DNA of 64,000 nucleotides from Rhodanobacter sp. OK091 (GCF_900142825.1 NZ_FRCH01000001.1:1922001-1986000), one strand, 5' to 3'; shown: positions 6,544 to 16,833, numbered from the stretch's first letter. Numbers and translations are program-made. The notes: a model not told the origin generated them from the sequence alone.

Positions 6544-9462
6544 GTGAAGAACGGCTACCCGCAGGTTTCTCGCCCAGAGTCGTCGATGACGACGGAAGAG
6601 CAAACATGGTTGCGTCGGCTGATCGAGGCGACGACGCCCGTCGAAGTCGGTGCAGTGATCCTGGATCTGGCCAGGTCATTACCCGACTGCGAGACAGCCA
6701 CGTTGTTCTGGGGTGGCGAAGGCGAGGTGCATTCCTGTGGCGCGGATGCAGCGCCCGAGGAAATGGCATGGGCGCAAGGTGCGCTTGCCGGTGATGGGTT
6801 TTGTCTCGGCGACCACGGCCGACGAGTGGCCTTGCGACTGTTGCAGCGTGAACGCGCGATCGTGTTGCTGCATTTTTTCACCCAGGTCGCGCAGTCCTTG
6901 CGAGGAACGCTCGAGCGCCACTTTGCGATGGCCGGCCACCGCCTGCAGCAGGTGCTGGAGCTGGCGAGCCTGCAGGACTCGCACAAGCAGCTGAAACGCT
7001 CGGAGGACCTGCAGCGTGCACTGTTCGCGATCGCCGATCTGGCCGGCTCCGATCTGGACATGCCGGAACTCCTGCGAGGTATCCACGAGATCGTCGGCAC
7101 GCTGATGTACGGCGAAAACTTCTTTATCGTGCGGCACGACCCTGAACGCGGTGTGATGCGCTTCCTTTACTACGCCGATGTCGAGGACAAGCAAGGCCCG
7201 GATACAACCAAGGAAGAGCCGCTGGACAATCGGCGGCACACGCTGACCTGGCACCTTCTGAGCCAAGGCAAGCCGTTGATGGGCAGCAATGAGCAGCTAC
7301 TCGAACAGGTGAACGGGCCGCTCTTGACCGCTGGCCCGGACAGCACCGATTGGCTCGGCGTGCCGATGCTTCGCAATGGCCAGGTACATGGCGCTCTGGT
7401 GGTTCAGAGCTATCGCGAAGGTACGGTGTATACGCTCGAAGACCGCGCCCTGCTGGAATTTGTCGGCAGCCACATCCTCACCGCGCTGGAGCGCAAGCAG
7501 GCCAAGGACGAGCTGGAGCAGCGCGTACATCGGCGCACGCAGCAACTGGATGCGGCCAATCGCGACCTGCAGCAGGAAGTGGTGGAACGCCGACGCGCCG
7601 AACAATTGCAGGCCGCGTTGTTTCAGTTGGCCCAGCTTGCCACCGCCGATATCGGCGAGAGCGAGTTCTACGAACGGGTCCACCTCCTGGTAGGTGCCTT
7701 GCTCAATGCGGAGAATTTCTTCATTGCCTTGCTCTCGGAAGACCATCGCACACTGGATTTTCCCTATTACGTGGACGCCGGCGAACGCCGCACCTTGTCC
7801 CGTCCCCTGGGCGGCGGCCTGAGCGAATATGTCATGCGGAAAGCCCGCCCGTTCCTGGGGCAGGCCTCCGACATAGAGGCGCTCATTCTGCGGGGCGAGG
7901 TCGTGCAGCACACCATCGGCAAGCCTTCGGCATGCTGGCTCGGCGTCCCGCTGTTGGTCAGCGACGAGGTGATGGGCCTGGTCGCGGTGCATAGCTACGC
8001 CAAAGAGAACGTCTACAGCGCTACCGATCAGGAATTGCTCAGCTTCGCCGCGCTGCAGATCGCCAACAGCATTTTCCGGCGGCGTTCCGCCATGTCGTTG
8101 CATCAGGCCAATGTCCAGCTCGAGCAACGCGTGGAAGAACGCACGCACGAGTTGCTGCAGCAGATTCGCCAGCGCGAACACATCCAGCAGCAGCTGAAGC
8201 ACCAGGTGATGCACGATCCGATGACGGGCCTGCCGAATCGAGGATTTCTGCGCGATCGTCTCGACCGCGCGTTGACATTGTTGCAGCGCGAGCCGAATCG
8301 ACTTTGCGCCTTGCTGTATCTGGATATCGATCGCTTCAAGGTGATCAACGACAGCCTTGGCCATCTGGCCGGCGACAGGTTTCTCAAGGAGATTGCCCGT
8401 CGGCTGCTCAGCTGCGTACGTGATCCGGATGTGGTGGCACGTTTGTCTGGCGATGAATTTGCGATTCTGCTGGAGGACGTGGAGATTCCGGGCACCGCGG
8501 TGAACGTAGCGGAGCGTATTTTGAAATGTCTTGGTGAACCGCTGCAGCTGGCCGGCAAGGAACTGGAGCCATCGGCCAGCATCGGCATCGCGGTGGCCGA
8601 CAGCCGCTACAGCACCGCGGACGAAGTCCTGCGCGATGCCGACATCGCGCTGTATCGGGCGAAAGAAGGTGGTCGCAAGCGCTTTGAAATGTTCGACGAA
8701 GCCTTGGCCAAGAATGTCGTCGACGTGCTGACGTTGGAGGCCGAACTGCGCCATGCGCTGCAGCACGACGAATTCGAGCCGTACTTCCAACCGATCTGCC
8801 AGCTCGATTCCAGCCGCGTGGTGGGCTATGAAGCGCTGATCCGATGGAACCACCCGCAACGCGGCCTGCTGAAGCCCGACGAGTTCGTCAAGATTGCCGA
8901 AGACAGCGGACTGATCGAAACGATCGACTGGCGCATGTTCGAACTCAGCTGTCGTCTGCTGCAGCAACACGCCCGGAAGGACGTGTTCATGACGCTCAAT
9001 GTTTCGGCACGGCATTTACGCCATCTCGATTTCGATACGCGCTTGATCCGGCTTCTCAAACACTGCGATTTACCGACTACGCGTCTGGTTATCGAGGTCA
9101 CCGAAGGCGCGCTGCTGGACAATGCCGAACGCGTACGCTCCACGCTCGAACAGCTGCGCCTTGCCGGCATAGGCGCCGCGCTCGACGACTTCGGTACGGG
9201 CTATTCATCGCTCAGCTATCTGCACTCTCTGCCGCTGCGCATGTTGAAGATCGACCAGGTATTCGTGCAGGAACTGGATAAAGACAGCAATACCAGCAGC
9301 ATCAGAGTTGTCGAAGCGATCCTGGCGCTCGCGCGCGCGCTGGATATCCAGGTTATCGCCGAAGGCATCGAAACCGACGCACAGCACGACATTCTGTTGG
9401 CGATGGGCTGCGAAATGGGCCAGGGTTATCTGCTGGGCCATCCTGCGCCTATTCGGGGTTGA
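6544..9462 (+). CDS. GAF-GAF-GGDEF-EAL dual-domain cyclic-di-GMP protein
   Basis: A 972-residue soluble protein. GAF-like sensor domains sit at about residues 170-312 and 369-505 (parallel motifs VGTLMYGENFFIV and VGALLNAENFFIA), joined by charged helices likely to be coiled coils (ERRRAEQLQ, QQIRQREHIQQQLKHQ). The GGDEF domain (554-725) reads SGDEF at 635-639 with an I-site RDPD five residues before. The EAL domain has an intact EAL at 763-765 and the DDFGTGYSSL and AEGIET motifs, so phosphodiesterase activity is likely; cyclase activity is less certain with Ser in the first position. The start is a GTG at 6544; an ATG at 6586 is a realistic alternative. Probably co-transcribed with the upstream cyclase. 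Confidence 0.9.
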   Translation: MKNGYPQVSRPESSMTTEEQTWLRRLIEATTPVEVGAVILDLARSLPDCETATLFWGGEGEVHSCGADAAPEEMAWAQGALAGDGFCLGDHGRRVALRLLQRERAIVLLHFFTQVAQSLRGTLERHFAMAGHRLQQVLELASLQDSHKQLKRSEDLQRALFAIADLAGSDLDMPELLRGIHEIVGTLMYGENFFIVRHDPERGVMRFLYYADVEDKQGPDTTKEEPLDNRRHTLTWHLLSQGKPLMGSNEQLLEQVNGPLLTAGPDSTDWLGVPMLRNGQVHGALVVQSYREGTVYTLEDRALLEFVGSHILTALERKQAKDELEQRVHRRTQQLDAANRDLQQEVVERRRAEQLQAALFQLAQLATADIGESEFYERVHLLVGALLNAENFFIALLSEDHRTLDFPYYVDAGERRTLSRPLGGGLSEYVMRKARPFLGQASDIEALILRGEVVQHTIGKPSACWLGVPLLVSDEVMGLVAVHSYAKENVYSATDQELLSFAALQIANSIFRRRSAMSLHQANVQLEQRVEERTHELLQQIRQREHIQQQLKHQVMHDPMTGLPNRGFLRDRLDRALTLLQREPNRLCALLYLDIDRFKVINDSLGHLAGDRFLKEIARRLLSCVRDPDVVARLSGDEFAILLEDVEIPGTAVNVAERILKCLGEPLQLAGKELEPSASIGIAVADSRYSTADEVLRDADIALYRAKEGGRKRFEMFDEALAKNVVDVLTLEAELRHALQHDEFEPYFQPICQLDSSRVVGYEALIRWNHPQRGLLKPDEFVKIAEDSGLIETIDWRMFELSCRLLQQHARKDVFMTLNVSARHLRHLDFDTRLIRLLKHCDLPTTRLVIEVTEGALLDNAERVRSTLEQLRLAGIGAALDDFGTGYSSLSYLHSLPLRMLKIDQVFVQELDKDSNTSSIRVVEAILALARALDIQVIAEGIETDAQHDILLAMGCEMGQGYLLGHPAPIRG

Positions 9463-9517
9463 CTGTTTTATCGTCGAGGAAAATCGCGAATGGAGCGCAT
9501 TTTTCTACGCGACTGCT

Positions 9518-9883
9518 TTATTCGTAAGTTTGCGTGAGCAGCACCGGATCCGCCGCGTCGCTCCGACTCGCCTTGGCGTAGGCATCGAAATACTTCAATA
9601 CCCGATCCGGCACTGAACTCGACAGGCGAACGGCAGTCAACGCATAAATCCGGGAGACAGCAGTCGTTACATTGCCAGGTTCGGCGCAAGTTTGCCGCGT
9701 CTCGGCCGCTATAGTCGGCGTAGCGCCCGCGATCGCCATATTTTCCGCGGCCGCGGCGCTGCAGGTGGGCTCGACAACGGAACCGGAGAAAGTGATCTGG
9801 TCGTTTTCCGCCCGAACCGGTAATGGAACAAGCAATATGGCGCACAGACACCAGGCAACTTCAGCCATCAAGGAAATGGTCAT
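9518..9883 (-). CDS. Short fimbrial-subunit-like exported protein
   Basis: A 121-residue protein with a signal peptide (MTISLMAEVAWCLCAILLVP, predicted cleavage after VRA near residue 25) followed by QITFSGSVVEPTCSA, the typical start of type 1 fimbrial (chaperone-usher) subunits. It ends ADPVLLTQTYE. Cysteines at about 40 and 65 could form the usual subunit disulfide. It is shorter than normal subunits (about 150-180 residues) and has no chaperone or usher gene beside it, so it may be an orphan or a minor subunit. AGGGGG lies 8-9 nt before the ATG. A perfect palindrome sits 25 bp upstream of the start. Confidence 0.6.
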   Translation of the reverse strand: MTISLMAEVAWCLCAILLVPLPVRAENDQITFSGSVVEPTCSAAAAENMAIAGATPTIAAETRQTCAEPGNVTTAVSRIYALTAVRLSSSVPDRVLKYFDAYAKASRSDAADPVLLTQTYE

Positions 9884-9907
9884 GTCATCGTTCCCCCTGA
9901 GGAATTT

Positions 9908-9928
9908 CAGTTCAAATTATTTGAACTG
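9908..9928. promoter_or_regulatory. Perfect 10-bp-arm palindrome, probable operator
   Basis: CAGTTCAAAT-T-ATTTGAACTG is a perfect inverted repeat with a 1-nt centre in an AT-rich intergenic region. It lies 25 bp upstream of the fimbrial-like start codon and 155 bp upstream of the DUF1631 gene. No T-run follows, so it does not look like a terminator. It has the size and symmetry of a dimeric repressor operator; the protein is unknown. Confidence 0.5.
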
Positions 9929-10083
9929 TGACGGGGCTAGACTCTGCTCAACTGCATGCATGCATTGATAACTGCATCACGGTTCTGATGTGAGATGTTT
10001 GTGAAAACGAAGCATTAAATCACCCACAGAATTTGTTAAAAACGGCATACACTGAAATCGTCAAATCATGGACAGAGGATCTA

Positions 10084-12285
10084 ATGAATGATGAGCGGAC
10101 AGATTCGCAGGAATTAAAGATCACCAACTCTACCGGCTACTCCGAAGCGCGGTGGCCGGCGCGAACGCAGCGCCTGCTCGGTGAACTGCGCGTGCTCTGC
10201 GGCAATTGGCTGCATGAGCCGTTGAAGCGCTGTCTCGACCATTTCGACATGCGCTTGCATAGACAAAGCGAGCAAACCAGCAGCCATCTCGATCAACAGC
10301 ATTACCTGACCACGCGCCAGCACTTGTTCATCGAGCGTAAGACATTCGACGAGCGTTTCATTGCAAGCATCGACCAGGCGTTCGATCAGCTCGGGATGCC
10401 CGCGAAGAAATCGACCGCAGCTGTTCCCCAGATGCTGACACTGAGCCTGCTCGATCAGTCGGAACATGAATTGGCTGCCGCGCTCGATCAGCTGGTCTCA
10501 CGCAGCGAGGCTCGCGGCGGTTCGCAGCTCATCGAGCTGGGTTATCGGCTGGCGGCTCTGATCGGAGCGCCTCCATTGGAAAGCGACGCGCTGCCCATCG
10601 GGCCGCAGGCGATGGCCAACGCATTTCGTGAGGCCAGTCGCACGCTCGGGCTGCCCAGCGTGCACGAACTATTGCTGCTGCAGAGTCTGGAAAGCAGCCT
10701 GATAGAGGGGCTCACCCCGCTGTACGAACTGATCAATGCCCATTTGCTCGCCGACGGCATCCTTCCACGCCTGCGCCCCTTCGCGTTGCCGCGTGCCTCG
10801 GCACGCCGTGAGCGTACCAAGGAGGAGAAGCCTGCCCGATTCGCGCCATCGATCGCAGCGGCCGATGCCCGTACTCCTTCGGCGACACCGGACAGGCGAC
10901 CGGAGCCATCCGGCCAGCCACAGGCGCATCGTGGCGAGAACCCGTCCGCACAGGGCGCGTCGATTACCGGCGAGGAGTTGCAAGTCGCTCTTGCGGTATT
11001 GCAGGAGCATCTTTTCCAGGTGGATGAGCGGACCCGCTTCGACTTGAATCGCCCTGATCGCCTGCGGCAGGAGCTGCTTATCCAGCTCAACGTGGGACGA
11101 CCGGCCCAGGCTCCGCGCGTCAGCTTGTCCGCCGCGCAGGACAATACCGTGGAACTGATCATGCGGCTGTTTGGGCAAATCGCACAGCAGCTGCCGCAAT
11201 CCAGCGACGTGCAATCGTTGCTCTGCGATCTGCAGTTGCCGATGCTGCGCGTGGCGCTGATGGATCATGGATTTTTCGAGCAGCACGAACACCCTGCCCG
11301 CAAAGTGCTGGGCAAAATCGCCGAGATCGCCCGCGATTGGCTGGACGATACCAGCGGGGTTATCGACCGTGGCTTGCGCCTCGAGTTGAGCCGACTGATC
11401 GAGCGTGCCGGACGCGAACCACCCAGTGCCGCTCTTTATCTGTCGCTGCTGAACGACCTCGAACAGTACCTCGCTGAGCTGGAGCACAGGACGCAATTGG
11501 CCGAACGGCGCCAGGTGGATGCGATGCAAGGCCTGGAGCGCCTGGAGCAAGCCCGCTACCGTTCCGCGGAGCTGCTGGCCCAACGTTTCGCCAAGTCATC
11601 GCAGCAACGCTTGTTGGCCCAGCTCGATCATGCCTGGTCCGACGTTCTGGCGTTGACTCTGCTTCGCCATGGCGAACACAGCCAGATCTTCGGAACCCGG
11701 CTGGCGATCGCCGATCAGTTATTGGGCTGTCTGCCGATCGGCAACCGCAGCAAACTGCAAGACGAGGTAGAGGCCGGCCTGCGGCAAATAGGCATGCAGG
11801 ATAGCGAAGTCGCGCAAGCAGCCCGGCGCATGATTGACGCGAATCAAAAGGAAGGCGCAGGCGATTCCTCCGGTATCGGTGATTCCGGCACGCGCTCGAG
11901 ACGACAGGAAAATCCGGTGCGGGAAAACGCGGATATCACCGGCGCTGTCGCCGGCACGGCGGGTGCCGCAGAGATCGCGCCGAGCGCCGAGGTGCTGCGC
12001 ATCCACCGGCATCTTCGGACTTTGGCGATGGGAACATGGTTCGAATTCGACGACCCCTCCGGCGGCCCACGTAGCCGGCGCAGGCTGGTGTGGTATTCGG
12101 CGTTGACCGGGCACAGCCTGTTCGTCACTCGCAATGGACAGCGTGCAGAGGAGCTGGGTGAACTGCGGCTCGCTCACGAGATCGCCTGTGGCCGCGTACG
12201 CGAGATGGCGTCGGACCATGAGGACGTGCTCGATCACGCATGGCGCGCCGTTACCCGGGAGATCCCCTTGAGCCGTATCTCATGA
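10084..12285 (+). CDS. DUF1631 family protein
   Basis: A 733-residue cytoplasmic protein with the DUF1631 organisation: a helical N-terminal half (FDMRLHRQSEQT, LTTRQHLFIERK), a charged low-complexity stretch around residues 240-310, a long helical region, and a C-terminal segment (GTWFEFDD, RRRLVWYSALTGHSLFVTR) resembling the beta-barrel edge of PilZ/YcgR-like domains. AGAGGA at 10074-10079 supports the ATG at 10084. Its stop overlaps the start of the PilZ gene (ATGA), so the two are translationally coupled. Function of the family is not established; with PilZ and two cyclic-di-GMP enzymes nearby, a role in cyclic-di-GMP output is inferred. Confidence 0.85.
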   Translation: MNDERTDSQELKITNSTGYSEARWPARTQRLLGELRVLCGNWLHEPLKRCLDHFDMRLHRQSEQTSSHLDQQHYLTTRQHLFIERKTFDERFIASIDQAFDQLGMPAKKSTAAVPQMLTLSLLDQSEHELAAALDQLVSRSEARGGSQLIELGYRLAALIGAPPLESDALPIGPQAMANAFREASRTLGLPSVHELLLLQSLESSLIEGLTPLYELINAHLLADGILPRLRPFALPRASARRERTKEEKPARFAPSIAAADARTPSATPDRRPEPSGQPQAHRGENPSAQGASITGEELQVALAVLQEHLFQVDERTRFDLNRPDRLRQELLIQLNVGRPAQAPRVSLSAAQDNTVELIMRLFGQIAQQLPQSSDVQSLLCDLQLPMLRVALMDHGFFEQHEHPARKVLGKIAEIARDWLDDTSGVIDRGLRLELSRLIERAGREPPSAALYLSLLNDLEQYLAELEHRTQLAERRQVDAMQGLERLEQARYRSAELLAQRFAKSSQQRLLAQLDHAWSDVLALTLLRHGEHSQIFGTRLAIADQLLGCLPIGNRSKLQDEVEAGLRQIGMQDSEVAQAARRMIDANQKEGAGDSSGIGDSGTRSRRQENPVRENADITGAVAGTAGAAEIAPSAEVLRIHRHLRTLAMGTWFEFDDPSGGPRSRRRLVWYSALTGHSLFVTRNGQRAEELGELRLAHEIACGRVREMASDHEDVLDHAWRAVTREIPLSRIS

Positions 12286-12641
12286 ACCGTACCGAGCACG
12301 ACCATCAGCGCGACCAGCGCAGGGCTGGACGCAAATCGGTCAACGTCGTGACAGAGGTCACCGATGTCATCACCGGACGGCCCATGGGCCAGATCGGCAA
12401 CCTGTCGGGCACCGGCATGCTGCTGATCGGCCCTATGGAGCCACGCAGCGAGGCGATCTATCAATTGCGTCTGCCGCTGCCGGACGCCAGCGGCTCTTCT
12501 CCGTACATCGAGGTGGGCGTACAGGAACAGTGGCACGAGCACGCCGCTTCGGCCGACCAGTTCTGGGCCGGCTACCGCATCATTTCAATTACCGAAGAGA
12601 GCGAAGCAAAACTGCAGGCATGGCTGGCGCTCCCTTCGTGA
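12282..12641 (+). CDS. PilZ domain protein, cyclic-di-GMP effector
   Basis: A 119-residue single-domain protein. It carries the N-terminal basic motif (RRAGRKSV, residues about 11-18, matching RxxxR) and the NLSGTGM motif (matching D/NxSxxG) that together bind cyclic-di-GMP. The remainder (VGVQEQWHEHA, WAGYRIISI) fits the PilZ beta barrel. The ATG overlaps the upstream DUF1631 stop by 4 nt. Expected role: a receiver that alters motility, adhesion or exopolysaccharide through a partner, the prime candidate partner being the coupled DUF1631 protein. Confidence 0.88.
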   Translation: MNRTEHDHQRDQRRAGRKSVNVVTEVTDVITGRPMGQIGNLSGTGMLLIGPMEPRSEAIYQLRLPLPDASGSSPYIEVGVQEQWHEHAASADQFWAGYRIISITEESEAKLQAWLALPS

Positions 12642-12682
12642 GGCCTCCGTGCACACCGAGCTTGTCGTGTAGTCGCCAACGA

Positions 12683-12710
12683 CAACGGGCGCCGTAGCGC
12701 CCGTTGTTTT
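12683..12710 (+). terminator. Rho-independent terminator after DUF1631-PilZ
   Basis: A perfect 10-bp stem CAACGGGCGC / GCGCCCGTTG with a CGTA loop followed directly by TTTT. It ends the plus-strand operon 40 bp after the PilZ stop. It faces the end of glnA on the other strand, where the T-run is absent, so it may serve glnA only weakly. Confidence 0.85.
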
Positions 12711-12726
12711 CAATCCCTCGCCGCGA

Positions 12727-14136
12727 TCAGAGCGAGTAATACATCTGGAATTCCAGCGGATGGGTGCTGGCGCGGTACTTGGTGACTTCCTTCATCTTCA
12801 CTTCGATGTAGGCATCGATGAAGTCGTCGGTGAACACGCCGCCCGCCTTCAGGAAGTCGCGGTCCTTGTCCAGCGCTTCCAGCGCGGCGTCGAGGCTGGA
12901 GCAGACCTGGGGGATGTTCTTCTCTTCTTCCGGCGGCAGGTCGTACAGATCCTTGTCGGCCGGTGCGCCCGGGTCGATCTTGTTGAGGATGCCGTCGAGG
13001 CCGGCCATCATCAGCGCGGTGAAGACCAGGTAGCCGGAGTTCATCGGGTCGGGGAAACGCACCTCGATGCGGCGGCCCTTGGGGCTGGCCACGTACGGGA
13101 TGCGGCAGCTGGCCGAACGGTTGCGGGCGGAGTAAGCCAGCATCACCGGCGCCTCGAAGCCCGGCACCAGGCGCTTGTAGCTGTTGGTGGTGGAGTTGGA
13201 GAACGCGTTGATCGCGCGCGCATGCTTGAAGATGCCGCCGATGTACCACAGCGCGGTCTGCGACAGGCCACCGTAGAGATCGCCTGCGAACAGGTTCTCA
13301 CCGTTCTTGGCCAGCGACTGATGCACGTGCATGCCGCTACCGTTGTCGCCGACCAGCGGCTTCGGCATGAAGGTGGCGGTCTTGCCGTTCTGGTGCGCCA
13401 CGTTCTTGATGACATATTTCATCGTCAGCAGCTCGTCGGCCTTCTTCACCAGCGTGTTGAACTTGACGCCGATCTCGCACTGGCCCGCGTTCGCCACTTC
13501 GTGGTGGTGCACTTCGACTTTCTGGCCCAGCGATTCGAGGATCTTGCACATGTCGGCGCGCAGGTCGCCCAGCGAATCGACCGGGCTGACCGGGAAGTAG
13601 CCGCCCTTCACGCCCGGCCGATGGCCGGAGTTGCTGCCGTCGTACTTGTAGCGCGACGACCACGTCGCTTCTTCGGAACCGATCTCGTAGAACACGCGGC
13701 CCGGATCGTTCTGCCAGCGCACCGAATCGAAGATGAAGAACTCAGGCTCCGGGCCGAAGAACGCGGTGTCGGCGATGCCGGTGGATTTCAGGTACGCCTC
13801 GCCACGCTTGGCGATCGAGCGCGGATCGCGGCCATAGGCCTGCATCGTCGACGGCTCCAGCACATCGCAATGCACGATCAGCTGCACGTGCGAGCTGAAG
13901 GGATCGAGATGGGCGGTGTCCGGATCCGGCATCAGCACCATGTCCGATTCATTGATGCCCTTCCAGCCGGTGATCGAGGAACCGTCGAACATCTTGCCGT
14001 CCTCGAAGGTCGACTCGTCGATCGCATGGGCCGGGAAGCTGACGTGGTGGTGTACGCCGAGCATGTCGGCGAAGCGGAAGTCGACGAACTCGACCTCATG
14101 TTCCTGGATCAGGTCGAGCACTTTTTTGGCGGACAT
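12727..14136 (-). CDS. glnA: Type I glutamine synthetase
   Basis: A 469-residue glutamine synthetase catalysing ATP-dependent amidation of glutamate, the main ammonia assimilation step; forms a dodecamer in the cytoplasm. Family motifs include [16 protein letters not shown] (nucleotide site), the [14 protein letters not shown] metal/substrate region, [10 protein letters not shown], and the adenylylation loop [10 protein letters not shown] with Tyr398, so GlnE-type covalent regulation is expected. The ATG at 14136 has GAGG 8 nt upstream and gives the standard length; the frame is open further upstream without meaning. A sigma-54 element (14172-14187) and a large dyad (14260-14290) precede it. 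Same strand as amtB but with its own promoter. Confidence 0.97.
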   Translation of the reverse strand: MSAKKVLDLIQEHEVEFVDFRFADMLGVHHHVSFPAHAIDESTFEDGKMFDGSSITGWKGINESDMVLMPDPDTAHLDPFSSHVQLIVHCDVLEPSTMQAYGRDPRSIAKRGEAYLKSTGIADTAFFGPEPEFFIFDSVRWQNDPGRVFYEIGSEEATWSSRYKYDGSNSGHRPGVKGGYFPVSPVDSLGDLRADMCKILESLGQKVEVHHHEVANAGQCEIGVKFNTLVKKADELLTMKYVIKNVAHQNGKTATFMPKPLVGDNGSGMHVHQSLAKNGENLFAGDLYGGLSQTALWYIGGIFKHARAINAFSNSTTNSYKRLVPGFEAPVMLAYSARNRSASCRIPYVASPKGRRIEVRFPDPMNSGYLVFTALMMAGLDGILNKIDPGAPADKDLYDLPPEEEKNIPQVCSSLDAALEALDKDRDFLKAGGVFTDDFIDAYIEVKMKEVTKYRASTHPLEFQMYYSL

Positions 14137-14171
14137 GTAGCAACCTCGGCTGTGAATGATGAGCTGGTTAG

Positions 14172-14187
14172 AGCAAAGCCCATGCCA
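14172..14187 (-). promoter_or_regulatory. Sigma-54 promoter of glnA
   Basis: On the minus strand TGGCAT-N5-TTGCT, matching the -24/-12 sigma-54 consensus (TGGCAC-N5-TTGCA/T) with GG and GC at the invariant positions. The expected transcription start is near 14160, about 25 nt before the glnA ATG, placing the glnA ribosome binding site correctly. Confidence 0.72.
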
Positions 14188-14259
14188 ATGGATGGAACCG
14201 TTGTACGACAACGGCTGCGGGCTTTTCCCGGTACGTCGGACGGACCGCGAAGAAACACA

Positions 14260-14290
14260 ATGGTGCAATACACGCTGTGTATTGCACCAT
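14260..14290. promoter_or_regulatory. Large dyad upstream of glnA, probable NtrC enhancer
   Basis: A perfect inverted repeat: ATGGTGCAATACAC, spacer GCT, GTGTATTGCACCAT. Each arm holds TGGTGCA or its complement, the conserved half-site of NtrC targets. Its centre is about 115 bp upstream of the predicted sigma-54 start, a normal enhancer position. It could instead form a hairpin after amtB, but there is no T-run and amtB ends 48 bp upstream. Confidence 0.6.
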
Positions 14291-14337
14291 CATGAATCAT
14301 TCGGACACGTCATTCCGGCACGTACGCGACGCCCCGC

Positions 14338-15669
14338 TCAGACATCGTAAGCGCTTTCGCCGTGCGAGGTAATATCCAGTCCTTCGCGCTCGGCCTCGGG
14401 CGATACGCGCAGGCCGAACACCGCCTTGACCACAAAATACGCCAGCACCGAGACCAGCCCGCTCCACACCAGGGTGATGCCCACGCCCAGCGCTTGCACA
14501 CCGAGCTGATGGCCGATCGAGAAACCTGCCGCACCGGTGCCGCCCAGTGCCGGTGCGGTGAACACGCCGGTCAGCAGCGCGCCCACGATGCCGCCGATGC
14601 CGTGCACGCCGAACACGTCCAGCGCGTCGTCCGCACGCAGCAGTTTCTTCAGGCCGGTCACGCCCCATACGCAGCAGAGGCTGGCCACCGCGCCCACTGC
14701 GATCGCGCCCATCGGCCCCACCGTGCCGCAGGCCGGCGTGATGCCGACCAGACCGGCGACCGCGCCGGAAGCACCACCCAGCATCGATGCATGGCCTCGC
14801 ACGAGCGCCTCCACCGCCAGCCACGCCAGCACCGCCGCGGCCGTGGCCAGCAAGGTGTTGATGAAGGCCAGCGCCGCGCCCGAGTTCGCCTCCAGATTGG
14901 AGCCGGCGTTGAAGCCGAACCAGCCCACCCACAGCAGCGCCGCACCGACCATGGTGAAGGTAACGTTGTGCGGTTTCATCGATTCGCGGCCGAAACCCAG
15001 CCGCGGCCCGGCCAGGTAGGCGCCGACCAGGCCGGCGATACCGGCGTTGATGTGCACCACGGTACCGCCGGCGAAGTCCAGCGCACCTTTGGCGAACAGA
15101 TAGCCGTCCGGCCCGTACCACACCATGTGCGCAATCGGCAGGTAAGCGAAGGTGAACCACAGCGCGGCGAACAGCAGCACCGCGCGGAAGCGCATCCGCT
15201 CGGCGAACGAGCCCACGATCAGCGCGCCGGTGATGCCGGCGAAAGTGGCCTGGAACGCCACGAACACGTACTCCGGCAACGATATGCCAGCGCTGAACGT
15301 GGCCGCCAAAGTGTCTTTGGTGACGCCGCGCAGGAACACCTTGTCGAGATTGCCGATGAAGGGGCCACCGCCGTTGAACGCGAGGCTGTAGCCGTAGGCC
15401 GCCCACAGCAACAGCAGCAGCGAAAACACCGTCATCACCTGCATCAGCACTGACAACACGTTCTTCGAACGCACCAGGCCGCCGTAGAACAGCGCCAGTC
15501 CCGGCACCGTCATCAGCAGCACCAGCAGCGTGGAGGTGAGCATCCACGCCACGTCGCCCTTGTCGACTACCGGCGCGACAACCTCGGCATGCAGCATCGG
15601 CGCAGCCAGGCCGAGTACCAGTAACGGCAGCCACGTGCGGATACCACGGAACAACTTGAACTCTTTCAT
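14338..15669 (-). CDS. amtB: Ammonium transporter AmtB
   Basis: A 443-residue inner-membrane ammonium channel. A signal-like N-terminus (LLVLGLAAPMLHA) is followed by about 11 membrane segments with signature stretches ALFYGGLVRSKNVLS, ADPxx-like LWAAYGYSLAFN, FAYLPIAHMVW and DVFGVHGIGGIVGALLTG containing the pore histidine. GAGG lies 6 nt before the ATG. It lies 20 bp downstream of glnK in the classic glnK-amtB pairing, in which GlnK blocks the channel under nitrogen sufficiency. Transcription is inferred from the sigma-54 promoter in front of the porin gene upstream. Confidence 0.96.
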   Translation of the reverse strand: MKEFKLFRGIRTWLPLLVLGLAAPMLHAEVVAPVVDKGDVAWMLTSTLLVLLMTVPGLALFYGGLVRSKNVLSVLMQVMTVFSLLLLLWAAYGYSLAFNGGGPFIGNLDKVFLRGVTKDTLAATFSAGISLPEYVFVAFQATFAGITGALIVGSFAERMRFRAVLLFAALWFTFAYLPIAHMVWYGPDGYLFAKGALDFAGGTVVHINAGIAGLVGAYLAGPRLGFGRESMKPHNVTFTMVGAALLWVGWFGFNAGSNLEANSGAALAFINTLLATAAAVLAWLAVEALVRGHASMLGGASGAVAGLVGITPACGTVGPMGAIAVGAVASLCCVWGVTGLKKLLRADDALDVFGVHGIGGIVGALLTGVFTAPALGGTGAAGFSIGHQLGVQALGVGITLVWSGLVSVLAYFVVKAVFGLRVSPEAEREGLDITSHGESAYDV

Positions 15670-15689
15670 GGAAACCTCGTGTGGTTCGG

Positions 15690-16833
<1,144 letters not shown>

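Noticed and set aside
14260..14290. Dyad as a terminator of amtB
   Set aside because: No T-run on the minus strand, 48 bp beyond the amtB stop, and positioned like an enhancer relative to the glnA sigma-54 element. Kept as regulatory with moderate confidence.
12760..14295. 511-codon plus-strand frame over glnA
   Set aside because: It is antisense to the whole of glnA; its product is His/Val/Asp/Arg-rich with no recognisable motif, as expected from the complementary strand of GC-rich coding DNA.
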